Assembly: GCF_003403015.1 (NCBI RefSeq)
Contig: NZ_QURL01000005.1
Coordinates: 124,001-188,000, forward strand
Source: Fulvimarina endophytica
GTDB taxonomy: Bacteria; Pseudomonadota; Alphaproteobacteria; Rhizobiales; Rhizobiaceae
DNA: 64,000 bases
Direction of reading: 5' to 3'
The notes under the pieces are model-generated. The model saw only the letters and a list, made by a program, of their open reading frames with translations. It did not search any database and was not told where the DNA came from. The position numbers and the translations under genes are program-made. This document shows positions 58,016 through 64,000 of this stretch, in pieces; the first letter of the stretch is position 1; every line of letters starts with the position of its first letter.

Positions 58016-58227
58016 CTGCGTCGATCCTGCGTTTGAAGTTGGGCCGCGCGAGGCCGTAGTTCTGGGGGTCTTCGGCCGTCGGACGCCAGTACCCCCGCGT
58101 TATCACCCGACGGACAAGGGACCATTATTTTGTCCGACGGCGCCTGCCTGCCGAGCCGTCCCGAGCAGTTGCATGAAAAACCGATTGCATGCCAGTACGC
58201 CGGGCCGAGGCGAAAACGGGGCGGAGC

Positions 58228-59295
58228 ATGGACTACCCAATTCGAGACCCGAAGACGTGGCGACGCTTCGGGCAGTTGTCCGTGTTCGATCGGCTCGTCC
58301 TTGCGCTTCGCAATCGCCGCTATCGCAGGCGTGCTGCGAAGCGCGGACGCGGCACCGAGATCTATCCGGTCCGGTTGGTCGAAGGCGAGCTTCGATCGAA
58401 GGATCTCGTCCTGATCAGCGTTCTGAAGAACGCCGAGCGCTACCTGCCGTCCTTCCTTTCGCATTATCGCACGCTCGGCATCACGCGCTTCGCCTTCGTC
58501 GACGACCGATCGGACGATCGAACGCGCGAACTGCTGCTCGCCGCGCCCGATGTGGATATCTACGAATCCAACGTGAATTTCGACGTGGCAGGCGGTGGCC
58601 TCGTCTGGCGCGACCTTCTCGTCGAGCGGTATGGTCGCGATCGGTGGTATATGTCGCTCGATTGCGACGAGTATCTCGTCTTCCCGGGCAGCGAAGACCG
58701 CAAGCTCACCGATTTCATCGCCGATCTGGAACGAGAGGGCCGCAAGCGCGCCCTCGCCGTCATGATCGACATCTATCCGGATGCGGCCCTTGATGGGGCG
58801 CCGCCGCACCAGCCTCTCGAGGCCTCGCCCGTGACCGTCTGCCCACTCTACGACGAGACGGGATACGCGATCGAGAACGAAAAATTCTGCACGGCGATCA
58901 GAGGAGGAGCGCGCCAGCGCATGTTCGGGACGGATATGCGCATGACGAAGTTCCCGCTGATCTATGTGGACCGCCGGACTCGCTTCAACAGCGGAAGCGC
59001 CCACGGCCCCCTTCCGATCGACCGGAATTTCTCCCCGGTCCATGCGGCGCTGCTTCACTACAAGTTCTCGGCCGACTCGCTGGCGGAATTTCGCACGATG
59101 TACGAGTGGGGCACCCATTTCGATGGCGGCCGGTTCTACAAGCAGATTCTCGATCATGCGGAATTCAACGCCGAGATCGATTTTCGCTACGCCGGATCGA
59201 CGGTTTTCACGGGCTCGGAAAAGCTCGTGACGACCGGCTTCATCGAGGACATCCGCGCCGATTGTCCGAGAGAGGGCGCAGCGATACGGGCCTGA
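58228..59295 (+). CDS. Glycosyltransferase family 2-like protein (Glyco_tranf_2_4 type)
   Basis: A 355 aa protein from the ATG at 58228 (MDYPIRDPKTWRRF), behind a GGGG/GGAG ribosome-binding region; an earlier start at 58189 lacks one. The GT-A-like core has LISVLKNAERYLPSFLSHYRTLG, FVDDRSDDRTRELL and the metal-site SLDCDEYLVF, typical of PF13704 proteins. The C-terminal HYKFSADSLAEF is also family-like. It is probably cytosolic or peripheral, acting in surface polysaccharide or lipopolysaccharide decoration. It is divergent from the GT29-like gene, with a 212-bp shared promoter region. Confidence 0.82.
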   Translation: MDYPIRDPKTWRRFGQLSVFDRLVLALRNRRYRRRAAKRGRGTEIYPVRLVEGELRSKDLVLISVLKNAERYLPSFLSHYRTLGITRFAFVDDRSDDRTRELLLAAPDVDIYESNVNFDVAGGGLVWRDLLVERYGRDRWYMSLDCDEYLVFPGSEDRKLTDFIADLEREGRKRALAVMIDIYPDAALDGAPPHQPLEASPVTVCPLYDETGYAIENEKFCTAIRGGARQRMFGTDMRMTKFPLIYVDRRTRFNSGSAHGPLPIDRNFSPVHAALLHYKFSADSLAEFRTMYEWGTHFDGGRFYKQILDHAEFNAEIDFRYAGSTVFTGSEKLVTTGFIEDIRADCPREGAAIRA

Positions 59296-59431
59296 TCGCA
59301 GTCTCTCGAACGGCCCGGTTCCGGTCGATTACAGCTGGACATCGCCAGGACGGCGCATGCATTCGCCTGTCCCGCTCCGACCGTGCGGCCCTGCCACTTA
59401 GTGGGCGTCCGATGCGATCGGTGCAGGGCCA

Positions 59432-59469
59432 TAAACGCAAAGCGCACAGCGAACCGGGGTTCACTGCGC
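59432..59469 (-). terminator. Probable terminator of tuf
   Basis: An imperfect stem (59442-59455 with 59458-59469, two mismatches, about 11 pairs) is followed on the minus strand by TTTGCGTTTAT. It begins about 50 nt after the tuf stop codon. Confidence 0.5.
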
Positions 59470-59520
59470 GCGAATGCATCAGGTGTCACCGCTCCCCTTG
59501 CGGGATGCGGAAACCAGTCG

Positions 59521-60696
<1,176 letters not shown>

Positions 60697-60893
60697 AACC
60701 TCTCCGCTGCCTCTTTCGCTGCTTGCGCGGTTGAAAAGTTCCGGCGCGATGTAAAGCCAAGGCGGCAAAAGGGCAAGTGTCTGCGCGAAGCCGAAGCCCC
60801 GAATGCTCTGGCTTTCGGATTTCAGCTGGCCCTGCGGTGTCGTGCCGCGCTCGCAGCGGCTCGCCTGTTCTGGCGGGGATCCGGCAGCGGGAC

Positions 60894-61202
60894 CTATCGC
60901 AGGATGACGATCTCGTCCTCGGCCGCCATGTTCAAGGCCCAGCGTGCCCGCTCGTCGAGCATGTCCCGCTCCAGCGAGCCGGGGCTGAGGAGTTCCACGC
61001 GCTTCTGGAGAGCCTTCTTCTCGGCCTTCAGGCTGGCGAGATCGGCCTTGACCACGTTCAGCTCACGCTCGAGTTCCACCTTGGATGTGAGCCCGTATTC
61101 GCCGGTTCGCACGTGCACGGCGAAATAGGCGAGCACCATCGCCGAGACACCCGGGATGATCAATCGAATGAGGCGGCTTCGGCGAGTCTGAATGGTGCGC
61201 AT
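60894..61202 (-). CDS. ftsB: Septum formation initiator FtsB/DivIC family protein
   Basis: A 102 aa bitopic membrane protein of the divisome. The short basic cytosolic N-terminus ([13 protein letters not shown]) is followed by one transmembrane segment ([18 protein letters not shown], about 14-31). A periplasmic coiled coil follows ([29 protein letters not shown]). The family end [25 protein letters not shown] is recognisable. In Hyphomicrobiales ftsB usually lies between eno and pdhA; here it stands alone between tuf and an FNT channel gene, about 200 bp from each. Confidence 0.9.
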   Translation of the reverse strand: MRTIQTRRSRLIRLIIPGVSAMVLAYFAVHVRTGEYGLTSKVELERELNVVKADLASLKAEKKALQKRVELLSPGSLERDMLDERARWALNMAAEDEIVILR

Positions 61203-61396
61203 GGGAGTCTCTCCTTACGCCGCAAGTTTCTCATGACGGCCGTTAACAGCCGGTCAACTCTGCTCGTAGGAAATTGCGCTAACCATGATCGTCGTGACGT
61301 CATCACGTTTTCGGCAGCGGCGGGATGCCGGGTGCTGCGGCGCTATCTTGAACGAAATGTGAATGTCTGGCCGACGGGCTGCAAGGGGACGGTTTC

Positions 61397-62332
61397 ATGA
61401 ACGACACGACGAAGCGGAACGGCAGAGAAGACGAGGAGGCGATGCTCCGAAAGGACCCGGACGAATCGCTGCTCAACGCGCCCAGCGAGGGACGCAATCT
61501 TGCGGACTACTTCTCCTTTGAGGAGGTGTTCGCCCGCGTCCTGTCTTCGGCCGATCACGAACTCGACGTCAGCAATCGCTATCTGTTCTGGAGCGCGCTG
61601 GGCGCAGGCGGAGCGATCGGTCTCACCTTTCTCGCTCGCGTCATCCTGACGGAGACGGCGGGCGAAGCGACCCCCGGTTTCCTCGGAAACCTGATGTATC
61701 CCGTCGGCTTCCTCATTATCGTTCTCGGGCGCTACCAGCTCTTCACCGAGAACACCCTCACGCCCGTGGTTCTGGTCCTCACCAAACTGACGAGCATCGC
61801 CGAACTTCTGCGGTTGTGGTCCGTCGTGCTCGTCGGCAACTTCCTCGGCGCGATCGCGGTCGCCGCACTCATCGCCTATGTGGACGTCCTGACGGTCGAA
61901 CGCGTGGTCGTCGCGATCGAAATCGGCCGGCATGCCTACGAGACCGAGTGGATGACGATCGCGGCCCGCGCCCTCATCGCCGGCTGGATCGTCGCCGCGA
62001 TGGTCTGGCTCGTCCATGCCTCGCGCGAGACGACCTCGAAGATCTATATCGTCTTCATCCTGATGTACTTCCTCGGAATCTGCGGCTTCTACCACGTCAT
62101 CACCTCGTCGGTCGAAGTGTTCTTCCTCGCCTTCCGGACCGAGGTGTCCTTCTTCGCCCTCTTCCCGAACTTCATTCTGCCGGTGCTTCTCGGAAACACC
62201 GTCGGCGGCGTGATCTTCGTGGCGGTCCTGAACTACGCACAGTTTGCCGAACACAAGGAATCGAAGCTCTTCGAGCCGTATGGCGAACCGCTCACCTACA
62301 AGAAGTGGATCTTCGGCCGCGGGCGGGGCTGA
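61397..62332 (+). CDS. Formate/nitrite transporter (FNT) family protein, YfdC-like
   Basis: A 311 aa inner-membrane channel of the FNT family with six predicted transmembrane helices from about residue 70 onward (YLFWSALGAGGAIGLTFLA; FLGNLMYPVGFLIIVLGRYQLFTENT; VVLVGNFLGAIAVAAL; and others). FTENTLTPV and FHVITSSVEVF-type loops are characteristic. The 60-residue hydrophilic N-terminus and overall length match the E. coli YfdC branch rather than FocA or NirC, so the substrate may not be formate or nitrite. The ATG follows GGGGA. A strong terminator follows. Confidence 0.88.
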   Translation: MNDTTKRNGREDEEAMLRKDPDESLLNAPSEGRNLADYFSFEEVFARVLSSADHELDVSNRYLFWSALGAGGAIGLTFLARVILTETAGEATPGFLGNLMYPVGFLIIVLGRYQLFTENTLTPVVLVLTKLTSIAELLRLWSVVLVGNFLGAIAVAALIAYVDVLTVERVVVAIEIGRHAYETEWMTIAARALIAGWIVAAMVWLVHASRETTSKIYIVFILMYFLGICGFYHVITSSVEVFFLAFRTEVSFFALFPNFILPVLLGNTVGGVIFVAVLNYAQFAEHKESKLFEPYGEPLTYKKWIFGRGRG

Positions 62333-62370
62333 ACAGAACCGCCGGATCCGAAGTCCCTGCGAACGAACGA

Positions 62371-62406
62371 AAGGCCGCGGCATCCCTCGATGCCGCGGCC
62401 TTTTTC
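62371..62406 (+). terminator. Strong intrinsic terminator after the FNT gene
   Basis: AAGGCCGCGGCAT (62371-62383) pairs with ATGCCGCGGCCTT (62390-62402), a 13-bp perfect stem with a 6-nt loop. The T-run (62401-62405) overlaps the 3' arm. Confidence 0.95.
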
Positions 62407-62802
62407 ATGGCGCCGTCGTCCCTTGGCCGTGTCGAGGCCGGCTCGACCATCCGACCGGGGACCCTGTGCAAGTCCAGCATCCGTGGGAAAGCGGCGACGG
62501 AGTTCTTTATCGTTTCGGCAGAAGCCACGAGCGATGCCCGGAACGAGTGCGACCGTCGTGCAGGATGCCTGGCTTCGGGCAGACCGGTCCGTGTCGCGTC
62601 CCCTCGCCGGTCCTTATCGAAACGGGAGCGAGCGGCCGTGGACCGGGACGGGACAGCATTGCGCCGGGAATCGGGATCGCGCACGAGGCCTGAGCCGGGC
62701 GGATCGGCACACGCAGCGCTGATACAGGCATGAAGACCGGGCGCCGACGGCGCAGGATCGGAGCCTCGCTTTACAGGCCCGATCCCTCGACCGACCGGAT
62801 GA
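62407..62802. other. 396-bp intergenic region between the FNT terminator and the RND pump gene
   Basis: The two genes converge here. Several short open frames exist, but none has a ribosome binding site or a recognisable product. A small 5-bp hairpin (GCGCC-GAC-GGCGC, near 62741) is the only structure seen; no U-rich terminator for the RND gene stands out. Confidence 0.5.
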
Positions 62803-64000
62803 TCACTCCGCAGCCTGCGGTGCATCGCCACCGGAACCGGCCGTCCGGTCGCCGGCACCGCCCGCCCAGGGGAAGCGCGAACGCGTCCCGGACTCGCCCT
62901 CGCCGGCCGTTGGCTTGCCGGCTGCTCCCTGCTCGTCCTCCCGTCCCCAGAACTTGCCCTTCCGCCCGCCGGCGATCCGCTGGACGAAGGCATAGAGCGC
63001 CGGGACGATGAAGATGCCGATGAAGGTCGCAGCCAGCATGCCGCCGATGGAGGTCACACCGATCGCGTTGCGTCCCGCAGCGCCCGCACCCGTTGCCAGC
63101 GCCAGCGGAACGATGCCGATGACGAAAGCGAGCGCCGTCATCAGAACGGCTCGCAGGCGAAGCCGGGCGCCCTTGATCGCGGCCTCCGTGATCGGCAGGC
63201 CATCGTCCTGCTGGAAGCGCGCGAATTCCACGATCAGGATCGCGTTCTTAGAGGCCAGACCGATGAGCATGACGATACCGATCTGGGAGTAGATGTTCGA
63301 ACTGTAGCCGAGCATCAAAAGCGTCGCCGTCGCGCCCGCTGCCGCGATGAACAGGGAGAGCATGACGGCCATCGGCAGAAGCCAGCTCTCGTATTGTCCG
63401 ACGAGGAAGAGGAAGGCGAAGACGAAGGCCAGCGCGAAGGCCAGATAGGTCACGTTGCCCGCCTGCTGCTCCTGATAGGAGGTGCCGGCGAACTGGTAGG
63501 CGTAACCCTCGGGAAGCGTCTCGTTCGCGATCGTCTGAAGCGCCTGCAGTGCGGCGCCCGAGGACGAACCGGGCGCGGGATTGCCGGAGACTTCGGCGGC
63601 GAGGAACAGATTGAACCGCGGAACCGCATAGGGCCCGAAAGTCGTCTCGACATCGACCACCGTTCGGATCGGCACCATCTCGCCGTTGCGGTTCTTGGCA
63701 TAGATGTCGAGGATGTCGCTCTCGTCGGCGCGGGCGTTCTCATCGGCCTGAAGCCGGACCTGATAAACCCGTCCGTTGTAGTTGAACTGATTGACGAAAA
63801 CCTCACCCAGCGTTCCGCCGATCGCATCGTAGATATCGGCGACGGTCAGGCCGAGGGTTTCGGCGCGGTCCGCGTCGATGTTCAGGAACAGGCTCGGCAC
63901 GTCGGCCGAGAAGGTCGTGCGCGCACCGGAAATCGCCGGGTTCTGGTTCGCCGCCGATACGAAGGCACGGGCGACCTGGGCGAGTTCGGCCGGGTCCTGA
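62803..64000 (-). CDS. RND (HAE1/AcrB-type) multidrug efflux permease, C-terminal part
   Basis: Proton-driven inner-membrane pump of a tripartite efflux system. Only the last ~399 residues are inside the window; the frame is open to the right edge. The periplasmic PC2/docking part shows ADVPSLFLNIDADRAETLGLTVADI and FVNQFNYNGRVYQVRLQAD. After it come transmembrane helices 8-12 with the HAE1 signature GIVMLIGLASKNAILIVEF and VTSIGGMLAATFIGIFIVPALY. A hydrophilic tail of about 55 residues (RKGKFWGREDEQ onward, Gly-rich) extends beyond the usual end. Substrate is unknown. TolC in this window could serve as its outer duct. Confidence 0.93.
   Translation of the reverse strand, partial: QDPAELAQVARAFVSAANQNPAISGARTTFSADVPSLFLNIDADRAETLGLTVADIYDAIGGTLGEVFVNQFNYNGRVYQVRLQADENARADESDILDIYAKNRNGEMVPIRTVVDVETTFGPYAVPRFNLFLAAEVSGNPAPGSSSGAALQALQTIANETLPEGYAYQFAGTSYQEQQAGNVTYLAFALAFVFAFLFLVGQYESWLLPMAVMLSLFIAAAGATATLLMLGYSSNIYSQIGIVMLIGLASKNAILIVEFARFQQDDGLPITEAAIKGARLRLRAVLMTALAFVIGIVPLALATGAGAAGRNAIGVTSIGGMLAATFIGIFIVPALYAFVQRIAGGRKGKFWGREDEQGAAGKPTAGEGESGTRSRFPWAGGAGDRTAGSGGDAPQAAE

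Noticed and set aside
59387..59430. 8-bp inverted repeat GGCCCTGC/GCAGGGCC between the glycosyltransferase gene and tuf
   Set aside because: The loop is 28 nt and no U-tract follows. The hairpin at 59442-59469 is a better tuf terminator.
61295..61302. TGACGTCA palindrome upstream of the FNT gene
   Set aside because: A single 8-bp palindrome with no second copy and no known matching regulator; chance occurrence is likely.

Overview
The window is a gene-dense, high-GC stretch of a bacterial chromosome made almost entirely of housekeeping genes. Gene content points to an alphaproteobacterium of the order Hyphomicrobiales (Rhizobiales). The evidence is PopZ in a pcm-tolC-popZ-valS block, an Hsp20-DUF1150 pair, DUF4164 next to zapA, an ExoR-type Sel1 protein, a sucD-sucA-sucB-(SDR)-lpdA run, and sdhE beside mfd. 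The family cannot be fixed from sequence alone. I see no CRISPR array, insertion sequence, prophage or integrase. The only classical accessory module is a vapBC toxin-antitoxin pair.

Layout. 1-8.4 kb: mfd (cut by the window edge), sdhE, a small unknown gene, an alcohol dehydrogenase-like gene, rsmI-yraN, then a protein-quality and stress group (DUF1150, Hsp20, Tat-exported MsrB, fasciclin protein, ArfB). 8.5-13.5 kb: pckA with a cluster of operator-like palindromes upstream, a small exported protein, a GNAT/hydrolase pair, and zapA with DUF4164. 13.8-18.1 kb: tkt and gap, with a yihY gene on the opposite strand between them. 18.2-22.5 kb: exoR overlapping ilvD, and a FadL-type porin. 22.7-29.5 kb: valS, popZ, tolC, pcm. 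29.9-34.9 kb: SulP transporter with a tandem universal stress protein, a glycosyltransferase, DUF2948, and an e(P4)-like phosphatase.

35.0-43.7 kb is a 2-oxoglutarate dehydrogenase/succinyl-CoA synthetase operon on the minus strand, sucD-sucA-sucB-(exported unknown)-(SDR)-lpdA. It lacks the sucC and mdh genes that usually head it. vapBC (43.7-44.4 kb) lies between it and the terminator of rpoC. 44.5-57.0 kb is the ribosomal protein/RNA polymerase block tRNA-Trp-secE-nusG-rplKAJL-rpoBC, rich in intercistronic hairpins. Two divergent glycan-type genes separate tRNA-Trp from tuf. The right end holds tuf, an isolated ftsB, a YfdC-like FNT channel with a strong terminator, and the 3' part of an RND efflux pump gene.

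The most notable observations are an apparent chromosomal junction marked by vapBC where both the suc and rpo/str blocks are broken; a VapC lacking one canonical acidic residue; an E2 (SucB) with two lipoyl domains and an exported unknown protein in the same operon; three helically phased LacI-type palindromes upstream of pckA; a 14-nt exoR/ilvD overlap; and a recurring class of long perfect hairpins without a U-tract at gene ends. None amounts to a demonstrably new defence or biosynthetic system.
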